Assembly: GCA_013115135.1 (NCBI GenBank)
Contig: JABANP010000054.1
Span: 124,001-188,000 of the forward strand
Direction: 5' to 3'
DNA from: Perkinsus olseni
Taxonomy: Eukaryota; Perkinsozoa; Perkinsida; Perkinsidae
Length of the DNA stretch: 64,000 nt
Shown: positions 1 to 10,600 of the stretch, piece by piece
How positions within the stretch are numbered: position 1 is the stretch's first letter
Layout of the letters: each line of letters starts with the position of its first letter
Made by a program: the position numbers and the translations under genes
Notes under the pieces: model-generated
Databases searched by the model: none
Told to the model about the DNA's origin: nothing
Seen by the model: the letters and a program-made list of their open reading frames with translations, nothing else

Positions 1-1469
1 CGCCATGGAGTAGTCCGGAAGATACCAACCGCTGTCCTCAAACAACGCCAATGTAATCTCGGACATAAAGTTGTAGGAGAAGCCCGTTACTGGTACCTAA
101 ACTTCGACTCCTCACGGCCTGATCGAAAGCTACCACCCCACCCACCATCAACTCGCCCTCGAGGATCCTCTGTTCCCAATGAGATTCGAGCACCGTACAA
201 CCCTGACCAGAACCGTGGTTCTCAAGCTCCATACCGTCCAGTGTTGAGCATCCAAAATAGTCCCTCGCCTTCTCAACAACCTAAGACGACTACTAGTCCG
301 ACTTTCATCCGGCTGTCAAACCCACCTTCGGCGTGACGATCTTGTAGACGCAGCTGCCCTTGGGTTTGAGCAGGCATTTCTGCATATCATCGCTGCTGGT
401 TGAGCTCATACGGCCAGTAGGGCACTTGCAGTCCTCCTTATTCATACCACGAGCAGACGAGACCTCCACAACACCAGGAGCGTCAGTGTACATGTAGTTC
501 CCGCTTGACTTAGGATAGGTAACAGAGAGGCCACCAGAGGTCGAACACTGGTACCTGAGCAACTGCATTGAGATCCTCTTCTCGCTGGATCACCCTACCT
601 GGTGCTGTAAGGACGGAGCTGAGAGTCCGCTGGGTCTCTCGGCACACGGGGAGATCCGTCAGCATATCGGAAGAGTGGATACTTGCTAGTAGAGAATACC
701 AGAGCATGAGTCAACTCGTGAATCATAGTCCCGACAAGCTCATCCTTGGCAAACTGGGAGATGTCACGTCAATCATTTGCGGGCATACATTGATGAGGCC
801 AAAAGTGGGCCTGTCACACTGATCTCTCTGACAGCTCAGAGCGAAGGCGAAGGTACCAACACCATTGGAACCGCAATCAGAATCAGGCTTGGCCGTCACG
901 AGTATGACCATATCGACATCGCTGTAGCCAGTGCCCGCTGGATAGACCGTCGGATAAATGCAGGTACCGTCAGTATAACAACCTCCGTAGGTGATGAGCT
1001 CATCGAGGTACTCGTCGGGTATCATGATGGGGGTACCGTCGATGGACCCGCAGGAAGCCCCGCCGCCGTCATAGCGCACACGAGCACATTTGCCGGGAAG
1101 CCACTGGCTACGGCAGGATCTACCAGCCCTGATAGGAGCCTGGGCCCGACGAACCTTCAACGTCTTCTGCCAGTAGGAGACAGCTCGAGGCACTGCGTCT
1201 GTTCGAACGAAGTCGCGCATAGTCTGGTCGGGTAGATCAGTTTCAAGGTCGATGTAATGGACACCCAAACGGAGGGGCTCCCAGGGTTGGCCATCGAGAC
1301 TGGCTTCACACGTGTCCGCGCTAGCACCAAGGCGACGACCATGACCGTATTGGACCGGGGACACGATGAACTCGTCTGGAGGGACCTCATTCTCCCAAGC
1401 CCTTGAAGAGATTGTCAAAGTGATGGCTGCTAGTGCGAGTGTCCTGGAATGGCGCCGGCAAACCGTCAT
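1..1469 (-). CDS. Leishmanolysin-like M8 zinc metalloprotease, 3' part truncated by window edge
   Basis: Secreted or surface zinc endopeptidase of family M8 (leishmanolysin/invadolysin). The start at 1469 begins with a hydrophobic signal-like segment. The zinc site HELTHALVF lies at about 720-694. Downstream come the family signatures ARDYFGC (about 265-245) and SHWEQRILEGELM (about 185-147), then LALFEDSGWY near 40-11. Three short introns fit these joins: 598-555 (44 nt), 325-281 (45 nt) and one of about 49 nt near 145-96. The frame also changes between NVCP (about 760) and HELTH. The interval there could be a 14-nt GT...AG segment or a one-base indel. The C terminus is beyond position 1. 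Family assignment is firm; exact exon edges are inferred. Confidence 0.88.
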
Positions 1470-2027
1470 TTCTAAATATAAGACTGTTAATTGGAAAATT
1501 GGTGACGGGATGAATTAACTCTATGGGGACGACTAACCTCCCAGACTGTGCCTTGGAAGAGAGCTGGAACGAGAGGGGCAGACGTCTCCATTGGTCAGCA
1601 ATTTAGGGCGAGCGAGATCAACTTTGCTTCTACGACAACCGCGCGCGCCCAGTAGGATTCACCCGGCACTGCACAAGGGTAACAACGCAAGGCGATTCGG
1701 ACATTGGACGCCCTGGCGGGGACCACAACCTTAATCGTTTAATAACAACAACAGTATCAGCGGCGACGGCTGCGATAGCCAAGGGGGAGGTGACAAGTAT
1801 GCTGGTAGAGTGGTATTATTATACAAGACTGTTGAGAATAACGTAACAGCAGCAGCAGCGGCCGCAGCCGCCGCCGAACGGGATGTAACACGGTGTTTAA
1901 ATGATACTATGGTACTGCGCCTTAATTCATAACAGTAGCCCGAAGGTCGTCGATAAAACTGGTAGAGAAGAATCACCACTGATAGTGTACATAAGAATGA
2001 TGCTGATCATTATCATCATCATCGCAG
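1470..2027. other. Intergenic, between the M8 protease start and the kinase-PP2C 3' end
   Basis: No supported gene. It holds the upstream region of the protease gene and the 3' flank of the kinase-PP2C gene. A short GCA/GCC-rich run near 1850-1875 is the only simple-sequence feature seen. Confidence 0.5.
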
Positions 2028-5000
2028 TCAACTGTCAGCCTTCCACTTGAGGTAAACAACCATACACGTGAGATTGTCTCGGCTTCCTCTTTTCTTCGCC
2101 TCTTCGACGACAGCCTGGCTCATATTCTCGACAGTACGCGGAGATACGCTCAAAGCGATCTGATCAGAACTGAGTTAGGGTGATATTGATGTCGATGATT
2201 GATGTTACCTCGGCTGCGGTCTGATCGTCCATGACGTCCCAAACGCCGTCGCTGCACATCATGACCAGCCATTGTCGTGCCAATCTGAGATGGCATCATC
2301 GCGACCCCTCCTACTACTAGATCGTGCTCAACAACCCATGAGTCAGAATCAAACCATTGAAAAAGAAGAAGAGGGACCATGAATTAACCACTCACTTGTC
2401 GCCGGTGTTGACCATCGTCACGTCGGGGTCGGCCACAACACCATACCGCTTCAACGAGCGAACACCCACCGACCGAGACACACCCAGTGCACCGTTCACT
2501 CGATACGTAGACGACTCGGGGTCAGATGGATCACTGTACGTAACCTGGGCGGAAAGTCAGTCCATCTCGGTTCGCACTGGTCTCCACTGCCCACCTTCCC
2601 TCCAGAAGCTTCAATTCTGGAGGCCTCTCGAGGATCACCAGGCTTGTGATCAGTCGTCAGACGAGACGTCATCACAGCCAAGTCACCATATGGTCGAAGC
2701 CTACCCATCCCACAGAGCAGTTACGAGCAAGCGAGCTCGAATGGAATTCTTACTTCTCCTTCAAAACGTATTTGCGCTTGTTAGGCATGTCATCGGGACG
2801 CACCAACACACGGCCATGAGGTGCCGATCCTAACACTACGCCTGAATAGTTCTCACCCCAGGATACGTGACCTCCAACCTGCAACATAAGATTCCCAAAG
2901 ATGCTCAGCGTGAAGATACTCTCCTACCGCAGGTGACCAGTCCTTCTCATCCACTATCTCGGCCTTCACAGCACGACAATCGCCAGTATTGGCCGTCCAT
3001 AGGGAGTAGCCGTCAGTCATCAGGCATACCACCTACACCCAACAGTGGACACCCTCCACGCCCCTCGAGACTACCGTGCTGCCAACTATCCCAGTAAGGT
3101 CGTCAGTATCCGTCACCGCATCATCGATATCGAGTATGGCTGTTCGCAAGGCTGTCGGGGGATCCATACCATAACTAAGCCTCCCAGCCACCTGAATCGA
3201 TGACGTAGTAGTAAAGCTTTTCCCGTCAGCCCAGTTGAGTTTTCTACGGGATTCGCCTCCAAGAGAAAAGAAAGTTGGCTATCACAGTACATGAGCCAAA
3301 AAATCATACAACCAAGCGCGTGGTCGTTCAAAAGAATTATTAGGAAGCACTTACAACAGGTACATAGAATAGCACATACATGGTACCAGTTTTTTTCAAT
3401 TCATGCGAATAGTAAATAGTACTACCGGCCTACCCCTCCCTACTCTTACTTGTCCTTCCAGCTGCCTGGCGAGGATAGCTGCCACTGTTGGACCATTGTG
3501 GCCGTCCATCACACAGCCAAGGAAATACTCCTTCCCAGTCTTGGGATCGATAATCACCGACTGGCTATGACGGTCTTCCATCCGACTCCGCACGCCAATG
3601 TCCGTATTGGTCGCACTGACTAGGCTCTCCATTGGAATCTTTTGAGCTAGGCCAGGTCGCCTCCAACCTCAAGGAATCTTCCCGTTTCAAAACAATGTCT
3701 TTGGGTGGCGGCAGCAGCTTCGAGTGAGGATACTTCGATTGCTCAGCCACTGGTTGTGAGAAACATGCGCTATTGAGAGCTTCCCGAGCTGTCGGACGGT
3801 CCTCGGGATGCCACGACAGTAGCGACCGCAGTAGATCCATACAGCTCCTAGGCATCAACCCCGACTCCAACGGGTCCTGTTCGTTGAGGGCGGCCTGGAA
3901 GGCAACCTGACAGCAGCGTGGATCCCCCAATTTAAAGCATCGTTGGCCAGCAGATGGTATTACCTCTGCCTGGTCCCCTAAGGGCTGCTCTGTTATACCC
4001 CACAGTCTGAACGCCTCAACACGCAAGGCACGCTCGATCTCCTCATCGGACTGCACACCAACAGCCCTGAGCCGATGCTCGAAGAGGTTCTGAGAAAGAC
4101 AAGACTGCCTTTCAACCTAGAGGACGGCGCCTACCCTATGCCGTGGGTCAATAGCGACATCAGGGTCGAATACCCCCCTACTGCCGAGGAAGAGCTCCAA
4201 CCAGAGCACACCGGCACACCACATATCAAAGGATGGCTGTCTAACACAGCATGTGTCACCTGATCGTGAACTCAGCGTCAGTCAATAGCCATTCAGACCT
4301 TCCTACCTGAGCCTGGCGGGGGCGCGTAGCGAGCGGTCTCCTCCGCAGTCGTGGGGCCTTCCGCACCGTAAAAGAAGGCATCCGAGGTGACAGCGCTGCC
4401 GAAGTCCCCTAATTTGACGTCCATCTTCCCGGACTCCGTAATTTTCAGGAGTATATTCTCAAGTTTGACATCTCTGTGAGTGATGCCACGCGAGTGTATC
4501 TCGTCTAACCCTTCCAGTAGCTGGCGCATGATATCCAGTAGCTTGTTGTTGTCCGACCGGAGTGTCCGCCAGAAGAGACTTCGAGTAACCATGCCTCCGC
4601 TGGGCTGGAACAACCAATGTACTAGAGAGAAGCCTTCGTTCTCGAAGACTAGCCATAGTTCCTCCCCCTTCGTTGCTTCATTCGCTATGAAGTGGCCCAA
4701 GTACCGAGCCGTATGATTCGCCATACCCTTCTCCTTATCATCGCGCAGGAGCTCACCGAAGTACACCTCCCGAAGGCCCGAGAGTCTCACTCGTTCGCCC
4801 TTCTCCACAAACATACGCTTCAATACAACTTCCTGAACACAAGAAGCTCAAAAGTCCAGGTGCAACTATTACCGCAACTACCCGACAGGTTCCATCCATC
4901 ATCATGGCCCGCCACGCCTCTCCGTAGGCTCCTCGACCCGCCAAGGAATTAAAAATATATGAGGTTTTACGCTGAGATGCTACGTACTCCCTGAGCGCCG

Positions 5001-5823
5001 GATCCAGTATGCCGTTGGTCGCGGAGCATGAACCTACAAAAACAGCCGCTTGAGAAGCGCAAAGCGATCTGGTGAAACTGACCAGGCGGCACCGTCCGCG
5101 CCTTTCCGCCGAGAGAAGCTGCTTGACCTTCAGGCGTTTCACCTGGCCCTATCGAGGCGTCAGGAGATGGCAAATATCGAATTTGCCCCCCGGGAATTGG
5201 TGGAAGGAGTGGTATCGGATTTTTATCCACCGGCTGACCTACACGAACCTACAAGATCTCAGAAAATCTCTCCGAGTATTCATCCCACCAGAGTTCCACA
5301 GCTTCTGAACTAGCAAGAACTGTTGGCCGTTGGGTGCGACCACCACATCCCCTGGTGCAGCCTGGTGCACCATTGAGGACGACAGGCTCTCCACGCTGCT
5401 ACTACTGTCGAGAGTTGGCCTGAAGACGGTACGAGTACAACACTACATTATCATCGCAGACCCTCTACAACGGCCCCTCCCCCACTACTACCGTGCTTTG
5501 CATTGGTTGCTGATACTCGCACTGCTGCTACTGGCCGTAGACCCTACCGTAGACTCAGGTGATGATACAGCAGTGACTCCAAGCACTGCAGCGGCAGCAG
5601 GCCATGTATCACTAGCCGTCTGTGTAGGGTGTTGTTGTTGTTGATAGGATGGCTGCTCTGCGTCAGTCATGCTTCGTGTGCTCATTATAAGGATGATAGT
5701 GACGATGAGGGAGGTTGCCGTACCGAGGAGTAGAGCAATGGTTGAGAGGGATACGTGAGGTGAAGGAAAAGCAGAAGTAGATTTCGAAGTCTTGCTGGAA
5801 TGATTCAACCGGGTTGAACCCAT
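2028..5823 (-). CDS. Membrane-anchored protein kinase fused to a PP2C-type phosphatase
   Basis: The N terminus (start 5823) carries one hydrophobic segment near residues 27-47, followed by a Ser/Gln-rich stretch. Kinase marks in order: glycine loop GRGAYGEAW (about 4930), VVLK lysine, HRDVKLEN (about 4485), DFGSA (about 4400), DMWCAGV (about 4230) and a C-lobe ending in HPEDRPTAREAL (about 3800). PP2C motifs follow: RMEDRH (about 3575), VMDGHNG (about 3510), TANTGDCRAV (about 2980), LTTDHKPGDPREASRIEASGG (about 2640-2580), RVNGALGVSRS (about 2480), SDGVWDVMDD (about 2250) and GSRDNLTCMVV (about 2055). The metal-binding acidic residues are all present. Several short introns are needed, one about 250 nt (near 3452-3206). 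The two halves join in frame only if one A of the run at 3640-3643 is removed; otherwise they are overlapping separate genes. Kinase and phosphatase families are firm; the fusion is likely. Confidence 0.78.
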
Positions 5824-6007
5824 TAAATAAGAGCTGAACGACGATGCTCCAATGTTGCTTCAGAGATCACAAACACAACACCGCCGGCACCGCTGACGAC
5901 AAAACATTTTCTGCGAGACTGACGCTTATCACAAAAAAATTTACAAGAAGAGAGACTGCTGTTAGGAGATATAAGAAATAAGGATCTGACAGCGGCTCCA
6001 AGGGAAT

Positions 6008-7399
6008 CTACGGCATACACCACGAGAAGTCTGCGGAATATACCTTCTTGATGGTAGCGAAATCAGCCCTCATTTTATCAGCACTCTGTGCCGTATCAAG
6101 CGCGATAAAGGGAATCCTGACCTCCGCCGGCAAGAGCCCTCCATGCTGCCCAACCATCTTCGCAGTACCGGCCTTGCCATTAACATGATAAGTTAAATGA
6201 TAAGGCCCATTAGTCACAGCGAGGAGGTCCCCAAGCTGTTCTCTAGCAGCCTTTGACAGCTTACCAGGGCCCAATATCCGTAAAGCCTCAACCTCGTCCG
6301 GGGTGAGAAGTACCCAATGATCAGCCACATCCGGGGCTTCCTTCAGAATCACTTCCCGGGCTCCCTCTACCGTCACTCCATCACACAGATGCAAGGCAAA
6401 AGAGCGAGGCTCAACCGTAGGAGGTATTCTCAATAGCCTGCCGAGTGCGAGAACGTTGGCCCTAGTATGACCATCATCTTGCGAATCATAAACTTGTACA
6501 TGGCTCAGGTTGAGCTGACCATGATCAGCTGTCACCACCATCCGCACTGATGCTGGAATCCTATTCAAAGCCGTCCACAGCTCCTCGAGCTGCTCATTCA
6601 ACTCATGTAGCTTGATACCCGTCGCTGGGTCGTGTATCCCCAACGCATGCTCCGTCGTGTCTGGCTCTGGACAGTATACTACCGTAAATGTAGTCTCCTG
6701 CGAGTCAGTCTTTTCCTGTATATACTTGGGCAACTCCGCTATGACCATCTGTAAATCAGTAAGACTAGTTTTAATAACTCTGGGCCCGTCACCCCGCACG
6801 ACCCTCGTAAAGGGACTATCATCATAGTACTGATAGAGTCTCACCTCATCCTTATCAAGCTTGTCATAAAGAGAATCAAAACGAAAAACTTTGTCGCGCA
6901 TCTCCTTCGTGTCGTCCAATGGGGCTCCTGTCACGGCATTAGTCCACGGTAGAGGATGAATCGCTACTTTCCCGTCGATGTGAGTGGTCCAGCCCAGAAG
7001 GCCGTGTTCTGCCGGGTATTTTCCCGTAGCATAGGAGGTAAGCGCTGCACTAGTAGTTGCAGGAAATACACTGTTAACCGTGCCAATGAGGTTCCTCCGA
7101 AGGAAACTGTTTCGATCTAGATGCTCCTCGAGTACATTGACACCACACCCATCCAATATCACGAAGACGGTGTGCTCTGCTGCCGTTCGAAATAGAGTCT
7201 TGTGAAGGCCCTTGGCGACTTCCGTTTTGGGTTGGCTCATAAGAGCTGTCATTACATCAACCGAAGTGACACTCGACAGTGGGTGGACAAGCTTTCCTGT
7301 CGACAACCACTGCTTGACCTTCTCGAAGTCCGCGGAAAAAGGTGATGACATTGTGAAACAAACTGCTATGATGCAGAACATGTAGGCCAGCCAACGCAA
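6008..7399 (-). CDS. Alkaline-phosphatase-superfamily phosphodiesterase/nucleotide pyrophosphatase, intron-free
   Basis: A single open frame of 463 codons. An N-terminal hydrophobic segment (about residues 4-20) suggests a signal peptide or anchor. Type I phosphodiesterase/nucleotide pyrophosphatase features are visible: VFVILDGCG with the first metal-binding Asp (about residues 78-86), a nucleophile region PATTSAALTSYATG (about 113-126) followed by PAEHGLLGW, a His-containing segment around HALGIHDP, VTADHGQLN (Asp-His) and a late QHGGLLP with the last metal-binding His. It would hydrolyse phosphodiester or pyrophosphate bonds in an exported compartment; the substrate is unknown. An overlapping ATG at 7457 opens another hydrophobic N terminus in a different frame, so the first exon could differ. 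The uninterrupted frame contrasts with the intron-rich neighbours. Confidence 0.82.
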   Translation of the reverse strand: MRWLAYMFCIIAVCFTMSSPFSADFEKVKQWLSTGKLVHPLSSVTSVDVMTALMSQPKTEVAKGLHKTLFRTAAEHTVFVILDGCGVNVLEEHLDRNSFLRRNLIGTVNSVFPATTSAALTSYATGKYPAEHGLLGWTTHIDGKVAIHPLPWTNAVTGAPLDDTKEMRDKVFRFDSLYDKLDKDEVRLYQYYDDSPFTRVVRGDGPRVIKTSLTDLQMVIAELPKYIQEKTDSQETTFTVVYCPEPDTTEHALGIHDPATGIKLHELNEQLEELWTALNRIPASVRMVVTADHGQLNLSHVQVYDSQDDGHTRANVLALGRLLRIPPTVEPRSFALHLCDGVTVEGAREVILKEAPDVADHWVLLTPDEVEALRILGPGKLSKAAREQLGDLLAVTNGPYHLTYHVNGKAGTAKMVGQHGGLLPAEVRIPFIALDTAQSADKMRADFATIKKVYSADFSWCMP

Positions 7400-7652
7400 G
7401 CACAGCTGCCACCGATATTAGAAAAACTCTGTTGCAGTGGGAGCTTGCAGGGCGCAACTAGCTCGGAAGGCCAGAAGATTCGAGAAAAAAATTAGGCCAT
7501 CGGCCTTTACCACAAAGAGCAGTAATAAAATTCAAGACTTCTACTTCAGCTCTTGATAGCGTTGCCACGTCTCGATGCCGAAGAAAATCTTCCCGTCCCT
7601 CTCTCGCTCCGCTCTGACCAAAGATCCTTACAAAGGCACCTCAAACATCAAC

Positions 7653-10600
7653 TTACTTTTTCTGTAAGGAGAGCACGAGGAAGGTAGCTTCCTTTATGTC
7701 GTTGATGAGGGCAGTGCGGGTATCAACAGCCAACCTCCTCATCTCAAAGCCCTCTGTTATCTACATCAACGACGACCATCACAACAACAACCGAGAGTGC
7801 ATGCCGTCTACCGCGCAGGAGTCGGCGCTGCTCGGGATGACAATACACATGTCGATCTTCCCACTCTGTATGAGTGTCTTGACGTTAGGCTCTCGTCGAG
7901 CATAGGGCTTGTACCTGGACGCAGCCCTCAACGGCAGCCAGGCATGACAGCCAGCCTACACTAGCGTGAGAGAGCTCTGGCTCGGGTCCAACTTGTCCTT
8001 GATAGTCTGATAGGTCGACCTCGTAGCGAACAAGTGGTATCCAAGCCTTATCAAGACCTGAAACAATCACCATAGCGGCGACAGTCCCATCAAGTTGAGT
8101 ACCTTAGCCCAGGGCAAAAACTCCTCCTTCTGTTGCTGTGGACCAATACTGACCAATATCGTCTTAGTAGGCAAGCAGTAACCAGCCGACAACCACGCCT
8201 TCAGGTAAGCCTCGTACGGTGTTCTACCGAAGCACGCCACTTCACCAGTGCCTGCACGTACAGGAACAAACCACTACAACAACCGTTAGAGGCCAGTGAA
8301 TGGTACTTTGCATCTCAACACCAAGACGAGGGTCGGAGTTCTTCAGCCGCTGGAAGCTGAACACAGGCGCCTTGCAGCCGACAAACTCGGTGTCGATCGG
8401 ATGGATGTTCCACGGTCTCACGGGTACACGTAGCATGACCTGGCCGACCATAGAGACGACTCTACTCCAATGAACCACCTACCTTCGTTGCTATCTCGAT
8501 GAAGTTGACATTGAAAGTTTTGCTGATAAATGGCACCGTACGAGAAGCCCGAAGGTTGCACTCGATGACTTTAACCTGACCACGATAGGACCACTCCCGG
8601 CTGACCGCCTTCATTCCTGTAGGCTTTACCTCGTTCTCCTTGCACATGAACTGTATGTTGAAAGGCCCAGATATATTCAAGGCTTTGCATAGCTTCTGGG
8701 ACACCTTCTTGATACGACGATGCGTCTCCACGTACCTGACGTCATCACCGAGCCATCCCTCCTCCGTCATCGAAGAGAACTTCCCTTACAGTTTCTGTGC
8801 TGGTAACAGGATGGTGGCATCTCCCGAATGAACACCAGCGTTCTGTACATGCTCCGAGATGGCGTAGTTGACGATTTCTCCTGAATTTATCATCACAATA
8901 ACCACCCTGGCACCATCATCTTGATACAGACAGACACAGCGGGATCGTCCGATGGGTTATCACCAGGGCACTCGCATCGATGCGACATTAAATGGAAGAC
9001 GCAATTCAACATGTATTGTTGGGGTTTAGGCTAGAGATCCTCGTCTGATGTCAGACGACCTACCGGCGCATCCAACAGCATCCATCTCGACTTCCTTGGC
9101 GTTTACAATATACTTTAGACACCACCACAGGATGGTCTTGGGCCACAACAGCTGCAGTCTTCAAAAACCTACGACACAACCTTCACGCTTCTAACCTGGG
9201 GCATTTGAGCATACTTTTCGAGCTCCTGGTCATCATAGACGCACCGCATGGCCGCTCCGGAGAGGACATAGGATGGTCGGACCAGTACTGGGTACTTGAC
9301 CCTGTTGGCGAAGTGGCGAGCCTGATTCACGAATGGTGTGGTACGAGACAATCTCAACGGACGCACCTCCTCGAAAGTCGCGAAGGCACTCCACTCGGGT
9401 TGATCGATCCCCAGTGAATCACAGAGCATTGAAAACTTGGACCTGTCCTCAGCAGTGTCGATACCTGAACGGACATCCCTGAGAACCACTATGGAAGGAC
9501 AGTCGCTCTTACTCTCAACGCTGGTGCCAAGAATACTGGCACCGTTCCTTGTGAGGGCTGTGGCTAGGTTGTTAGGCGTCTGCCCACCCACTGATATGAC
9601 GACACCTTCAGGATTCTCGAAGTCGTTCACATCCAGCACGCGTTCCTGAGCAGCAACAGCAGTGACGACCAGAGGGACCGCATTCTCAGCGTGAGGCGAG
9701 CACAGATTAATACTGGATTACAGCGGAGCGGAAGCGAAGAAACAAAGGGGCGTATCTTACCAGTGAGAGCTCCTCGAAGTAAAGCCGGTCGGACTCGTCG
9801 TAATCTGTCGAGACAGTCTCAGGATTGCAGTTGACGACGATGGCAACGTTTCCCATTCTTCCGCACTTCTCGCACGCAGGATACAGAACACCAGTCGAAC
9901 TCGACGCTAGAGCCAATACGATAACAACCGCAGCCCAACACCAGCACACTGTTGCGATAACTTCGACCACCTGATCCTGAAAAATGGACATCCAGTAGAG
10001 CCACACCCATGTCAAACAACCTACTGTCGGATCCTGTGAGGGAGGCTACAGCGGCGGGCTTCTTGGCATTGCCTTTTCTCACAGGTGGCAGCATCATATA
10101 CTTCATCGCTTCAGAGTGTGGTAGTTCTTGCGACAACTCTAGCTTGGTCATCGGTGATAGCTCGCCCTGGACGAAGGCCTTCCCGCGTATGTCCCTCTTA
10201 GGGTCAACTTGGCCCGACTGTAGTCCCAAAGGCTGCTCCGTAGAAGCAGGAGACACATCATCCTCGACGCCATTGTACGTCATATACAGGTAGTTGGTCT
10301 GGGCCGGGAACTCAGCCGCGAGTGTGTCGATCTGCTTAGCAACCGGCAGGATCCCGAGTTGCTTTCTAACGCAACGGACGTGCCATTCGTCCACTCTCTG
10401 CCGACTACTCGACTCCACACTAGAATCAGTACCACCTGTGGCGACCGAACCCGCTACCTTAGGGCCAAGCTCCGGGCTGAGGTATGCAGGATCGATGTAG
10501 GCTTGCTGTGGCGTACGAAGATACCGCGGATTGATACAGGCAGGGATACCCTCTTTGATAATGCGTGACATGTACTTGTCGCTGAAGCCAAACTGTTTGG

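Noticed and set aside
5239..5252. Second possible 14-nt GT...AG intron, in the kinase N-terminal region
   Set aside because: An ordinary 50-nt GT...AG intron sharing the same acceptor restores the same frame and fits the local size range.
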